The notes beneath the pieces are model-generated. The model did no database searches. It worked only from the letters and a program-made list of their open reading frames with translations, and had not been told where the DNA came from. From Micromonospora sp. NBC_00421 (GTDB lineage: Bacteria; Actinomycetota; Actinomycetes; Mycobacteriales; Micromonosporaceae), in assembly GCF_036017915.1 (NCBI RefSeq), contig NZ_CP107929.1:4902001-4966000 (forward strand): a stretch of DNA of 64,000 nucleotides. Direction: 5' to 3'. The translations under genes were made by a program, and so were the position numbers. This document shows, piece after piece, positions 45,956 through 55,083 of this stretch; positions within the stretch are counted from its first letter, which is position 1, and each line of letters opens with the position of its first letter.

Positions 45956-47869
45956 TTAGAGGTGCCAGGTCTGGAAGGTGGGGCCGTCGGCGGGGAGGGT
46001 GATCAGGCCGTCGACGGTGGGGCGCAGGGCCGGAGCGCCACCGTAGGCGTTCTCCCCGGCCGGACGGGACGCGGCGCTTCCCCCGAACGGCAGGCCGGCC
46101 AGCCGGACCGGCGATCCGGCAGCCCTGCGCGCCAGCACCAGCACCGCGCCGCTCGTCGCCTCGCGTAGGAAGACGAGCGTGTCGGCGTCCGCGTACACCC
46201 ACCGCAGCCCGCCGTGCCGCAGCGCCGGGGTGTCCCGACGCAGCGCCAGCAGCGCCCGGTACGCGGCGAACGTGCCGGCGTCGCGCCGCTCAGGCCTGTC
46301 CCACGGCATCGGGGTACGCGAACCCTCACCGTTGCTGCCGGTCAGCCCCCACTCGTCCCCGGCGAAGACCACCGGCGTGCCGGGCATGGTGGCGAGCAGC
46401 CCGGCGGCCACCTCCTGCCGGGCGGCGTCCCCGACCACTGTGCGGATCCGGGCCGAGTCGTGCGAGCCGAGCAACTGCCACGAGTGGATGTACGACCGCC
46501 AGGAGACCAGCGACCGGAAGCTGTTCATGGTGGCGAGCACCGCGTGGGCGTCCCGCCGTCGCACGCCGCCCGGCGTCCCGAGGAAGTTAGGCACCGTGTC
46601 GCCACCGCGCGCCGGCCGGGGTGCGGAGACGTCCCGGGGCGCGGCGGCCGGCAGGTGCATGGGGTTCTCGTGGCGGAGCCAGGACCAGACCGGATCGGTG
46701 AAGCCGACGTAGTTCATCGTGCCGTGCCAGCCGTCGGAGTCCAGGTCGCCGGTGTGGTCGTGGCCGTGCTCGGCGAGCAGCAGCCCGTCGGCCCGGGACT
46801 GCGCGACCACCTCCCGCAGCAGCCGCGCCACCTCGTGGGTGTACGCGTCAGCGCCGCGCCGGCCGGTCATGTTGGCCACGTCGACCCGCCAGCCGTCCAG
46901 CCCGTACGGCGGACGCAGCCAGCGGCGCAGCAGCGAGTCCGGATCGGTGGCGAACCGGCGCCGCAGTTCGGCGCTGCCCCAGTTGAGCTTGGGCAGCGAC
47001 CGCACCCCGTTCCACGACTCGTACGTCACCTCTCCGTCGCCGGCGGCCGCGTCGAAGTAGTACAGCTCCCGCTCGGGGGCGTGGACGTCGGCCAGGGCCC
47101 GGGTGAACCACTCGTGCGCGTCGCCGGTGTGGTTGCTGGTGATGTCGCCGAGCAGCCGCCAGCCCCTGGCGCGTACGGCGTCGGCGAGCCGGACCAGCGC
47201 CGCGTCCCCGCCGAGCAGCGGGTCCACCGTGTCGAAGCTGGCCGCGTCGTACCGGTGGTTGGAGCGGCCCGGGAAGATCGGCGTCAGGTAGACGGTGTTG
47301 ACGCCGAGCCGGTCCAGGTGGTCCAGCCGTTCGGTGATGCCGTCCAGGTCGCCCCCGTAGAACTGGCGTGGGGTCTGCGGGCCGCGCCCGATCACCGGGG
47401 TGTCCCAGTCGCACGGGATCGCCCAGTCGGGCGGGGTACGGCCGGCGGCGGCGGCGGACCGGGCGAACCGGTCGGGGAAGATCTGGTAGACCAGCGCGTC
47501 CCGTGCCCAGGCGGGTGGCGGGGCGTGGCTGACCAGCTTGAAGTCGCCGTGGTCGGGCACGTCGTGGTCGACCAGGCCGGCGGCGTTGAGCCAGCGGTAA
47601 CCGGTAGTCCCGGTGAGCATGAACCGGTAGTTGCTGACCGGGTTGCGGACCTCGACGTCGGCCCGCCACCACACGTCGTGGCCGTCCCGGCGGTCGACGG
47701 TGGCCTCGACGAAGCGCGGTTCACCGTCCCCGGTGGTCCGGACGTGCACCTGCCGGACGTCGGTGCCCTCGGGCGCCCTGACGAAGACCGGCACCCGCTG
47801 CCCGAGGGTGGGTTCCTGCTCGGGCACGTACAGCGCCGAGCCGTCGTGGTGCGGCGACAGGGACATCAT
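45956..47869 (-). CDS. GH13 glycosidase, neopullulanase/cyclomaltodextrinase type
   Basis: A 637-residue alpha-glucan hydrolase without a signal peptide, acting on imported maltodextrins. An N-terminal beta domain (about 10-110, CBM34-like) precedes the barrel: DALVYQIFPDRFA, GVNTVYLTPIFPGRSNHRYD, LLGDITSNHTGD, nucleophile Asp in LDGWRVDVANMTG (about 330), acid Glu in LLLAEHG (about 365) and LGSHDSAR. TPMPWDRPE is the late conserved block. ATG 47869 follows the malG stop by 12 bases with GGAAGG upstream. Last gene of malEFG-GH13; its stop opens straight into a C-rich tract. Confidence 0.92.
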   Translation of the reverse strand: MMSLSPHHDGSALYVPEQEPTLGQRVPVFVRAPEGTDVRQVHVRTTGDGEPRFVEATVDRRDGHDVWWRADVEVRNPVSNYRFMLTGTTGYRWLNAAGLVDHDVPDHGDFKLVSHAPPPAWARDALVYQIFPDRFARSAAAAGRTPPDWAIPCDWDTPVIGRGPQTPRQFYGGDLDGITERLDHLDRLGVNTVYLTPIFPGRSNHRYDAASFDTVDPLLGGDAALVRLADAVRARGWRLLGDITSNHTGDAHEWFTRALADVHAPERELYYFDAAAGDGEVTYESWNGVRSLPKLNWGSAELRRRFATDPDSLLRRWLRPPYGLDGWRVDVANMTGRRGADAYTHEVARLLREVVAQSRADGLLLAEHGHDHTGDLDSDGWHGTMNYVGFTDPVWSWLRHENPMHLPAAAPRDVSAPRPARGGDTVPNFLGTPGGVRRRDAHAVLATMNSFRSLVSWRSYIHSWQLLGSHDSARIRTVVGDAARQEVAAGLLATMPGTPVVFAGDEWGLTGSNGEGSRTPMPWDRPERRDAGTFAAYRALLALRRDTPALRHGGLRWVYADADTLVFLREATSGAVLVLARRAAGSPVRLAGLPFGGSAASRPAGENAYGGAPALRPTVDGLITLPADGPTFQTWHL

Positions 47870-47881
47870 GCGACCTTCCGC

Positions 47882-48760
47882 TTATCCCTTGACGGCGCCG
47901 GCGGTGAGGCCGGAGACGATGTATCGCTGGAGTAGCTGGAAGACCAGCACGGTGGGGATCGCGGTGAGCAGGGTGCCCGCCGCGAAGATGCCGAAGTTGT
48001 TGTTCCGCTCCCCCGCCACCAGGCCGAACATGCCGACCGCGAGGGTCTTGGATCCGGTGTCGGTGAGGAACACGTTGGCGATCATGAACTCGTTGATCGT
48101 GCCGATGAACGACAGCAGCGCGGTCACCGCCAGGATCGGTGCCACCAGCGGCAGCATGATCCGGAAGAAGACCTGGGCGTGGCTGGCACCGTCCATGGTG
48201 GCCGACTCGTCCAGTTCCCGGGGCAGGGTGTCGAAGAACCCCTTCATCAGCCAGGTGTTCATGCCCAGCGCGCCGCCCATGTAGAGCAGGAGCAGGCCCC
48301 ACGGGGTGTTGAAGCCGATCGCCGGCCACAGGTCGGTGACCCGGGTGAAGATCAGGAAGATCGCCACGATCGCCAGGAACTGCGGGAACATCTGGATCAG
48401 CAGCAGGGTCAGCAGCCCGAACCGCCGGCCGCTGAAGCGCATCCGGGAGAACGCGTACGCCGCCAGCGAGGACAGGAAGATCGACACGAGGCTCGCCCCG
48501 CCCGCGATGAGCAGCGAGTTGAGGAACCAGTGGCCGAACTCGGTCCGCGCGAACAGGTTGCCGAAGTTCGTAAGCGACGCCCCGGTCGGCAGCAGTTGGG
48601 TCGACGAGAGGGTGCCGAGCGGGTTGAGCGCGGCGGAGAGCACGAACAGGATCGGGAAGAGGCTGAACGCCACCGCCAGCACGCCGACGAGGTGCCGCCA
48701 ACCGACCTGGGTGAACCACCGGCTCCCGCGCCGGCCGGCGGCGTTCGGGTGGGTCGTCAC
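47882..48760 (-). CDS. malG: Maltodextrin ABC transporter permease MalG
   Basis: A 292-residue, six-helix sugar permease (MalFG family). The EAA-type loop is LPRELDESATMDGASHAQVFFRIMLPLVAP. The ends AVAFSLFPILFVLSAALNPLG and LLQRYIVSGLTAGAVKG are typical of MalG. GTG 48760 overlaps the malF stop (GTGA). It pairs with MalF in the membrane to import maltose or maltodextrin captured by MalE; an ATPase (MsiK-like) must be supplied from elsewhere, as none is encoded here. Confidence 0.93.
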   Translation of the reverse strand: MTTHPNAAGRRGSRWFTQVGWRHLVGVLAVAFSLFPILFVLSAALNPLGTLSSTQLLPTGASLTNFGNLFARTEFGHWFLNSLLIAGGASLVSIFLSSLAAYAFSRMRFSGRRFGLLTLLLIQMFPQFLAIVAIFLIFTRVTDLWPAIGFNTPWGLLLLYMGGALGMNTWLMKGFFDTLPRELDESATMDGASHAQVFFRIMLPLVAPILAVTALLSFIGTINEFMIANVFLTDTGSKTLAVGMFGLVAGERNNNFGIFAAGTLLTAIPTVLVFQLLQRYIVSGLTAGAVKG

Positions 48761-50262
48761 GAGTAGACCTCCTCCTGCTGGCGGGTACGCCGGAAGCTGA
48801 TCGCCGAGACCGTGGCCACGATCGCGAAGATGAAGATCGACACTGCGGCGGCCAGGCCGAACTCGGCGCCCTGCGCGCCGAAGGCCAGCCGGTAGGTGTA
48901 CGTGATCAGCAGGTCGGTGGCCCCGTTGGTCGGGTTGTCCGGCGCGAACGGGCCGCCCTCGGTGGTGAACCAGATCGCGTTGATGTTGTTGAAGTTGAAC
49001 GCGAACGACGCGATCAGCAGCGGCGAGAGCGCCACCAGCAGCAGCGGCAGGGTGACCGCCCGGAACGACTGGAACGGCGACGCGCCGTCGACCGAGGTGG
49101 CCTCGGTCAGCTCCCTCGGGATGGCCTGGAGCGCACCGGTGGCCACCAGGAACATGTACGGGTACCCCAGCCAGAGCTGCACCAGCAGCACCGCGAGCCG
49201 GGCCGACCAGGCCTCGCCGAACCAGTCGACGCCGAGGCCGAACAGGTTGTTGATCAGGCCGAAGTCGGTGTTGAACATGTCCCGCCAGACCAGCAGCATC
49301 GCGAACGACGGCATGGCGTACGGCAGGATCAGGAAGACCCGGTAGAGGTTGGTACCCCGCATCCGGGGCGAGTGCAGGGCCAGCGCGATCGCCATGCCGA
49401 GTCCGAAGGTGAACCCGGTGGAGCCGATCGCGAAGGCGAAGTTCCACAGCAGGGTGCCGAAGAACGGGCCGGAGATGTTCGGGTCGGTGAGCACCCGGGC
49501 GAAGTTCTTCAGCCCGACGCCGACCTGCCAACCCTGGGCGAGCCGCTCGCCGTCGGCGGCGACGAAGGCGCCGGCCGTCCCGTCGGCGGTCCAGGTCCGG
49601 CCGGTCTCGCTGTCGGTGATGCAGTCACACCTCTTGTCGTACGCCCGGATGGCCTTGCCCTCGTAGGCGCGGGACAGGCCGGTGGAGCGCAGCGCGCCCC
49701 CCGGGGTCGGCACGACCAGGTCGGTGATCTCCTGGCTGCGGACGCTGGCCTGGCCGACGTTCAGCACGGTGTAACCCTCGGCGGCGGTGACCTTGCCGCC
49801 CGGGGTGACTGTCACGTCGGTGGCGGCGAGCGGGCGCAGCCCGTCGGCGTCCCCGGCGGAGACCGTGCCGGTCGAGGGGTCGGTGACCAGGAAGACCAAC
49901 GGCCCGGTGGCCGGGTCGCCCGTGGTGGCGATGGTGAGGGCGTACTCGGTGGAGCCGGGCACCTGCTTGACCGAGGAGCTCTGGATGGCGACGATCGCGT
50001 CGTCCTTGGAGCCCCGGTGGCCGTCGCCGAAGTTGGTGAATGCGGTGCTCGCGGTGTAGAGCACCGGGAAGACCTGGAAGGCGATCAGGAAGATCGTGCC
50101 TGGCACCAGGTACTTGGCCGGGATGTGCCGGCGGGTGAGGTAGAGGTAACCCAGGCCGACGGTGGTGACCACCAGGACGGCCAGTCCGACCCAGAGCCTG
50201 GCGGCGATGAGCGGGAACGCCGCCCAGATCGCGATCCCGGCCACCAGGCCGAGCAGGACCAC
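48757..50262 (-). CDS. malF: Maltodextrin ABC transporter permease MalF (5' end probably frameshifted)
   Basis: The in-frame piece is 501 residues: N-terminal helices, a large extracytoplasmic P2-like domain (about 75-235, with STAFTNFGDGHRG before it) and the core helices with EAA loop IPRELTEATSVDGASPFQSFRAVTLPLLL. The frame stays homologous upstream of GTG 50262 (TRTARSHAPITATGLVVK), without ATG or GTG. An ATG at 50395 overlaps the malE stop (TAATG), the expected coupled start, but is out of frame by one base. Removing one G from the G6 run at 50344-50349 joins them. So either a real frameshift, a sequence error, or a cryptic start. Confidence 0.87.
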   Translation of the reverse strand: MVLLGLVAGIAIWAAFPLIAARLWVGLAVLVVTTVGLGYLYLTRRHIPAKYLVPGTIFLIAFQVFPVLYTASTAFTNFGDGHRGSKDDAIVAIQSSSVKQVPGSTEYALTIATTGDPATGPLVFLVTDPSTGTVSAGDADGLRPLAATDVTVTPGGKVTAAEGYTVLNVGQASVRSQEITDLVVPTPGGALRSTGLSRAYEGKAIRAYDKRCDCITDSETGRTWTADGTAGAFVAADGERLAQGWQVGVGLKNFARVLTDPNISGPFFGTLLWNFAFAIGSTGFTFGLGMAIALALHSPRMRGTNLYRVFLILPYAMPSFAMLLVWRDMFNTDFGLINNLFGLGVDWFGEAWSARLAVLLVQLWLGYPYMFLVATGALQAIPRELTEATSVDGASPFQSFRAVTLPLLLVALSPLLIASFAFNFNNINAIWFTTEGGPFAPDNPTNGATDLLITYTYRLAFGAQGAEFGLAAAVSIFIFAIVATVSAISFRRTRQQEEVYS

Positions 50263-50394
50263 CTTGACGACGAGGCCGGTCGCGGTGATCGGCGCGTGGC
50301 TACGCGCGGTACGGGTCGTGTCCGGGGGCCCGCCGGGGACGGGCCCCCCGGCCCGGGGCCTGCTGGGCAGACCCCGGGCCGGACGGCATGCTCA

Positions 50395-51648
50395 TTACTT
50401 GATCTGACCCGAGATCGTCTTGCCGGCGGCGGTGACGGTCTTCGCCGGGTCGGCACCACCGATGACGGCGGCCTCCGCCTTGCCGAACGGGTCCCAGATC
50501 GCGGCCATCGCCGGGATCGCCGGGAGCACCTGGCCGTCCTTACCCGCCTCGGAGAACTTGGCCAGGTCCGGGTCGGTGCCCTTGACCTGGTCGAACGCGG
50601 CGGTCAGCGCCGGCGGGCGCGGTTCGGCCTGGTAGAGCGCCACCGCCAACTCCGGCGTGGTGACGTAGTTGGTGACGAACTCCTGGGCCAGCGCCTTGTT
50701 CTTGCCCTTGGCGGCGACGTAGAACGCCTGGACGCCCACGAACGGCTGGGCCTGCTTGCCACCGGCGAAGCCGGGGACCGGGGAGATGTCGTACGCGATG
50801 TTGGCCTTCTTGGCGTCGGCCACGGCCCACGGGCCGGAGACCAGGAAGGCGCACTTCTTGCCGGTGAAGGTGGAGATGGCGTTCTCCGGGGTGATGGAGC
50901 GCTTCAGCGCGCCGTCGCCCTTCTCCCCGAGCTTGCCGATCTTCTTGAACGCCTCGATCGACTCCGGCTTGCCCACGCCGAGGTCCTTCGGGTCGTAGTC
51001 ACCGTTGGCGGCGGTGCCGAACAGGTAACCGCCGGCCGAGGTGTACAGCGGGTAGATGTGGTACGCGTCGCCGTTCTGGCCGGACTGGAGGCAGAGGATC
51101 TCGCTGGCCTTCTTCTCGGCCTTGAGCTTCCTGCCGGTGGCGACCAGGTCCTCGATCGTCTTCGGCGCCTCGGGGGCCAGCGCGGTGTTGCGGATCAGCG
51201 CGATGTTCTCGGTGGCGTAGGGGACGCCGTAGAGCTGACCGTTGAAGGTAACCGCCTTGATCGCGGTCTCGTTGAAGCTGGACTTCTGCGCGGCGGCGAG
51301 CTGCACCGGGTCGATGGCGCCGTTCTGGACCAGGTTGCCGATCCAGTCGTGCGCGCCGACCACGACGTCCGGGCCACTGCCCTGCTGGGAGGCGGTGACG
51401 AAGTTCGTCTGGAGGTCCTTGGAGACGGCCTGCACCTCGACGGTGATCCCGTTCTCCTGGCCGAACTTCTCGGCGAACGGCTTGAGCGCCGCGGTCCGCT
51501 TGTCGTCCGCCCAGATGACGAGCTTGCCGCCCGCGGCCTGGGAGGTCGCCTTGGCGGCCGGTTCGTCGTTGCTGTTGTCGCCGCCGCAGCCCGACGCGGC
51601 GAGCGCCAGGCCGAGAACGGTGACCACACCCGCGGTACGGATGCGCAT
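50395..51648 (-). CDS. malE: Maltodextrin-binding lipoprotein MalE
   Basis: A 417-residue extracellular solute-binding lipoprotein. The signal peptide has lipobox LAASGC (Cys21), then a short linker. The mature domain starts GKLVIWADDKRTAALKPFAEKFGQENGI, with GSGPDVVVGAHDWIGNL, GVPYATENIALIRNT and FVGVQAFYVAAKGKN, all characteristic of MalE-type proteins. ATG 51648 has AGGAG 5 bases upstream. First gene of malEFG-GH13, divergent from the LacI regulator across 199 bases with GCAAG/CTTGC operators. Its TAA overlaps the ATG proposed for malF. Confidence 0.95.
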   Translation of the reverse strand: MRIRTAGVVTVLGLALAASGCGGDNSNDEPAAKATSQAAGGKLVIWADDKRTAALKPFAEKFGQENGITVEVQAVSKDLQTNFVTASQQGSGPDVVVGAHDWIGNLVQNGAIDPVQLAAAQKSSFNETAIKAVTFNGQLYGVPYATENIALIRNTALAPEAPKTIEDLVATGRKLKAEKKASEILCLQSGQNGDAYHIYPLYTSAGGYLFGTAANGDYDPKDLGVGKPESIEAFKKIGKLGEKGDGALKRSITPENAISTFTGKKCAFLVSGPWAVADAKKANIAYDISPVPGFAGGKQAQPFVGVQAFYVAAKGKNKALAQEFVTNYVTTPELAVALYQAEPRPPALTAAFDQVKGTDPDLAKFSEAGKDGQVLPAIPAMAAIWDPFGKAEAAVIGGADPAKTVTAAGKTISGQIK

Positions 51649-51774
51649 CGGTACTCCTGTCGTCATGGCGAACCGCCGGGGGAGGGGCGATTCGCCGTGG
51701 GAAACCCTGAAAAGTTCTTGCCAACGGGCGCCGGAACGGCCGCGCCCCTGCTCTCGTGTGTTGCCGGGACGTTA

Positions 51775-51786
51775 GCAAGAGGTTGC
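51775..51786. promoter_or_regulatory. MalR-type operator, site 1
   Basis: GCAAGAGGTTGC, an imperfect dyad in the malE/lacI divergent region. It shares GCAA/TTGC half-sites with 51816-51827 and 53071-53080. Confidence 0.5.
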
Positions 51787-51815
51787 AGGATATGGAAGGC
51801 CTTGCAGAAACGTAC

Positions 51816-51827
51816 GCAAGAACTTGC
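51816..51827. promoter_or_regulatory. MalR-type operator, site 2
   Basis: GCAAG-AA-CTTGC, a perfect 5-bp dyad with a 2-base centre, 20 bases before the LacI-family start. A half-site (CTTGC) lies 15 bases to its left, and another CTTGCC is near 51718. It is placed for autorepression and malE control. Confidence 0.6.
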
Positions 51828-51847
51828 CCTTGGGCTAAAGTTCCGCC

Positions 51848-52912
51848 ATGCGCGCTCGACTGTCCGACATCGCCCAACAGGCCGAAGTCAGCGAGGCCAC
51901 GGTGTCGCGGGTGCTCAACGACCGCCCCGGCGTGGCCCCCGAGACCCGGCAGGCCGTCCTGACCGCCCTCGACGTGCTCGGCTACGAGCGCCCCGCCCGG
52001 CTGCGCAAGCGCAGCGCCGGGCTGGTCGGCCTGGTGGTGCCGGAGCTGGACAATCCGATCTTCCCGGCGTTCGCCCAGGTGATCGAGTCGACCCTGGCGC
52101 AGAGCGGGTTCACCCCGGTGCTGTGCACCCAGACCCCGGGCGGGGTCACCGAGGACGAGTACGTGGAGATGCTGCTCGACAGGCAGGTCTCCGGCATCGT
52201 CTTCGTCTCCGGCCTGCACGCCGACACGGCGGCCAACCACGACCGGTACCGCGCGCTGATCGCCCGGCCGCTGCCGGTCGTCATGATCAACGGGTACGCC
52301 CCGGGTATCGCCGCGCCCTTCGTCTCCTGCGACGACGGAGAGGCCACCGAACTGGCCGTGGCGCACCTGGTCGCGCTCGGGCACCGGCAGATCGGCCTGA
52401 TCACGGGGCCGGACCGGTTCGTGCCGGTGCAGCGCCGGGTGGCCGGCTTCCGGGCCGCGATGACCCGGCTCGGCGCCACCGGAAGCGAGCTGGACGCACT
52501 CGCCGAGCTCTCCCTGTTCGGCGTCGAGGGCGGCGAGGCAGCCGCCGGCCGCCTGATCGAGCGCGGGGTCACCGGGATCGTCTGCGGCTCCGACCTGATG
52601 GCGCTGGGCGCGGTCCGGGCCGCCCGCCAGCGTGGTCTGTCAGTCCCCGGCGAGCTGTCGGTGGTCGGCTACGACGACTCCCCGCTGATGGCCTTCACCG
52701 ACCCACCGTTGACCACCATGCGGCAGCCGGTGGCCGCGATGGCGGTGGCCGCGGTCCGGGCCCTGGTCGACGAGATCAACGGGCACGCCGCCCCGCACTC
52801 GGAATACCTGTTCCGCCCCGAGCTGGTGGTCCGCGGGTCGACCGCGGTGGTGCGGCAGGCGACCCCCGCCCGGCAACGCCCGGTGCCTCCCGCGCTCGCC
52901 GTCCCCGCCTGA
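51848..52912 (+). CDS. LacI family transcriptional regulator (MalR-like)
   Basis: A 354-residue repressor. The N-terminal helix-turn-helix is RLSDIAQQAEVSEATVSRVLNDRPGV with the hinge LDVLGYERPARLRKR. The sugar-binding core has GLVGLVVPELDNPIFP, ISGIVFVSGLH-like strand, TGPDRFVPVQRRVAGF and VVGYDDSPLMAFTDPPLTTMRQP. It is flanked by malE on one side and an alpha-glucosidase gene on the other. Palindromes of GCAAG/CTTGC lie before all three. Maltodextrin is the expected inducer by context. Confidence 0.92.
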   Translation: MRARLSDIAQQAEVSEATVSRVLNDRPGVAPETRQAVLTALDVLGYERPARLRKRSAGLVGLVVPELDNPIFPAFAQVIESTLAQSGFTPVLCTQTPGGVTEDEYVEMLLDRQVSGIVFVSGLHADTAANHDRYRALIARPLPVVMINGYAPGIAAPFVSCDDGEATELAVAHLVALGHRQIGLITGPDRFVPVQRRVAGFRAAMTRLGATGSELDALAELSLFGVEGGEAAAGRLIERGVTGIVCGSDLMALGAVRAARQRGLSVPGELSVVGYDDSPLMAFTDPPLTTMRQPVAAMAVAAVRALVDEINGHAAPHSEYLFRPELVVRGSTAVVRQATPARQRPVPPALAVPA

Positions 52913-53070
52913 CAGCGGGGACGTGGGAGCGGGGTCGCCCGGGTCCGGCCGCACCGGTTTCTCGACCCGGCAGCGGCCGACCCAGCGGGGGGCAGGACAG
53001 GTCGACCTCCCGGCTGCTGGGACAGCCAGGAACTCCGTCCCTGCCCGGCGGCAGGTGACGGACGTCATTT

Positions 53071-53080
53071 CTTGCGCAAG
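53071..53080. promoter_or_regulatory. MalR-type operator before the alpha-glucosidase gene
   Basis: CTTGCGCAAG, a perfect 10-bp palindrome, with further half-sites CTTGA and CTTGCAG at 53086-53099. A possible -35, TTGACT (53087-53092), lies next to it, so a bound regulator would block the promoter of the gene starting at 53188. Confidence 0.55.
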
Positions 53081-53187
53081 CGATGCTTGACTCTTGCAGC
53101 ATTCGGCCGGCATTCTCTCAGCACCCGCGTCCGTCATCACCGCCGTGCGGGTACCACCGTCCCGCCACAGAACGGGGATCCGCACCG

Positions 53188-54825
53188 ATGACCGCCGCCA
53201 CCCACCCCACGCCGCTGACCTCCGACGACGACTGGTGGCGTGCCGCGGTCGTCTACCAGGTGTACGTCCGCAGCTTCGCGGACTCCGACGGCGACGGCGT
53301 CGGTGACCTCGGGGGCATCCGGCATCGGCTGCCCTACCTGCGTGATCTCGGCGTGGACGCGCTCTGGCTGACCCCGTTCTACACCTCGCCGCAGGTCGAC
53401 GCCGGCTACGACGTGGCCGACTACCGGGACGTCGACCCGCTCTTCGGCGACCTGGCCGACTTCGACGCCATGATCACCGACGCGCACGCGCTCGGCCTGC
53501 GGATCATCGTGGACCTGGTGCCGAACCACACCTCCAGCGCGCACCCGTGGTTCACCGCCGCCCTCGCCGCCGCCCCCGGCTCCCCGGAGCGGGCGCGTTA
53601 CCTCTTCGCCGACGGCCAGGGCGCACACGGCGAGCTGCCGCCGAACGACTGGGAGAGTATCTTCGGCGGCCCCGCCTGGACCCGGCTGCCCGACGGCCAG
53701 TGGTACCTGCACCTGTTCGACCCGGCGCAGCCGGACCTGAACTGGCGGCACCCCGAGGTGCGCGCCGAGTTCATCGACGTGCTCCGCTTCTGGCTCGACC
53801 GGGGCGTCGACGGGTTCCGGATCGACGTCGCGCACGGCATGATCAAGGCCGAGGGGCTGCCGGACGTCGGCTTCAGCTCGATGACCACCGGCCGGCGTCA
53901 GTCGGAGCTGCTCGGCAAGGGTCGGCTGCCCTACTTCGACCAGGACGAGGTGCACGACATCTACCGCGCCTGGCGGCCGATCCTGGACAGCTACCCCGGC
54001 GGTCGGATGGCGGTCGCCGAGGCGTGGGCGGAGACCCCGCAGCGGCTGGCCCGCTACATCGGCCCGGACGAGCTGCACCAGGCGTTCAGCTTCGACTTCC
54101 TCGACGCCACCTGGTCGGCCGACTCGTTCCGCAAGGTGATCGACACCGCGCTGGCCGAGTCGACGATCGTCGGCGCGCCGACCACCTGGGTGCTGTCCAA
54201 CCACGACCGGCAGCGGCACGTCACCCGGTACGGCGACGGCGAGGTCGGCCTGCGCCGGGCCCGCGCCGCCGCCCTGCTGATGCTGGCGCTGCCCGGCTCC
54301 ACCTACCTCTACCAGGGCGAGGAGCTGGGCCTGCCGGAGGTGCTGGACCTGCCCGACGCGCTCCGCCAGGACCCGGCGTTCCTGCGGACCGGGGAGAGCC
54401 GTGACGGGTGCCGGGTGCCGATCCCGTGGAGCGGCGAGCTGGCCCCGTACGGCTTCGGTCCGGAGGGCGGCGCGCTGAGCTGGCTGCCGGCCCCGACGAC
54501 CTGGCGGGCCCTCTCGGTGGCCGCCCAGACCGGGACGCCCGGCTCGACGCTGGAGCTGTACCGGGCCGCCCTGCGGATCCGGCACGAGCACCCCGCGCTG
54601 GCCGCCAGCGCCGGCCCGGTGGTCTGGCGGGAGACCGGGCCCGGCGTGCTGGCGTTCAGCCGCTCCGCCGACGACGCCGTGCTGACCTGCGTGGTCAACC
54701 TCAGCGGCGCCCCTGTTCGGATCGACGGGTACGGCCAGCCGGTGGTGGCCAGCGCAGACCTCACCGCGCAGGACGCCGGACACGTCCTGCCGGTCGACGC
54801 CGCCGCGTGGTTCACCTGGCGTTGA
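53188..54825 (+). CDS. GH13 alpha-glucosidase (oligo-1,6-glucosidase/maltase type)
   Basis: A 545-residue intracellular alpha-glucosidase of the GH13 oligosaccharide subfamily. WWRAAVVYQVYVRSFADSDGDGVGDL is diagnostic, followed by VDLVPNHTS, nucleophile Asp213 in DGFRIDVAHG, acid Glu278 in AVAEAWAE and SNHDRQRH (about 339). The calcium-type DSDGDGVGD site is intact. It hydrolyses maltose or short maltodextrins delivered by the MalEFG importer. ATG 53188 is preceded by GGGGA. It sits beside the LacI gene with its own operator palindrome and ends before a strong terminator. Confidence 0.94.
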   Translation: MTAATHPTPLTSDDDWWRAAVVYQVYVRSFADSDGDGVGDLGGIRHRLPYLRDLGVDALWLTPFYTSPQVDAGYDVADYRDVDPLFGDLADFDAMITDAHALGLRIIVDLVPNHTSSAHPWFTAALAAAPGSPERARYLFADGQGAHGELPPNDWESIFGGPAWTRLPDGQWYLHLFDPAQPDLNWRHPEVRAEFIDVLRFWLDRGVDGFRIDVAHGMIKAEGLPDVGFSSMTTGRRQSELLGKGRLPYFDQDEVHDIYRAWRPILDSYPGGRMAVAEAWAETPQRLARYIGPDELHQAFSFDFLDATWSADSFRKVIDTALAESTIVGAPTTWVLSNHDRQRHVTRYGDGEVGLRRARAAALLMLALPGSTYLYQGEELGLPEVLDLPDALRQDPAFLRTGESRDGCRVPIPWSGELAPYGFGPEGGALSWLPAPTTWRALSVAAQTGTPGSTLELYRAALRIRHEHPALAASAGPVVWRETGPGVLAFSRSADDAVLTCVVNLSGAPVRIDGYGQPVVASADLTAQDAGHVLPVDAAAWFTWR

Positions 54826-54918
54826 GCCGGGTAACCCGCCATTGACCTGGTCGTCCGTTGTGCCCCGCGCCGACGGGCGGCTGGGCTGCCGGCCCCTTGT
54901 GGTGGGGGGTGAGGTGGC

Positions 54919-54954
54919 ACCGGCGTCCCGGGGAGTCCGCTCCCCGGGACGCCG
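54919..54954. terminator. Strong bidirectional terminator
   Basis: CCGGCGTCCCGGGGA (54919-54933) and TCCCCGGGACGCCGG (54940-54954) form a perfect 15-bp stem with a 6-base loop between the convergent alpha-glucosidase and the 55084 gene. The rest of the gap (54826-55083) shows nothing else. Confidence 0.8.
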
Positions 54955-55083
54955 GAGCTCCATCGCGTACCGGCACGGCCCCTGGTTCTGCGCCGACGCC
55001 GCAGGCCGGCGTCCGACCGGTCGTCGGGTGGTGCGGGTGCCCGGCCCCGGTCGGCGAGGGTCGGGGCTCAGCAGGTGGAGGCG

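Noticed and set aside
49372..53058. A 1,228-codon plus-strand frame covering malF, malE and the LacI gene
   Set aside because: It crosses genes on both strands with no domain match; the real genes are unambiguous.
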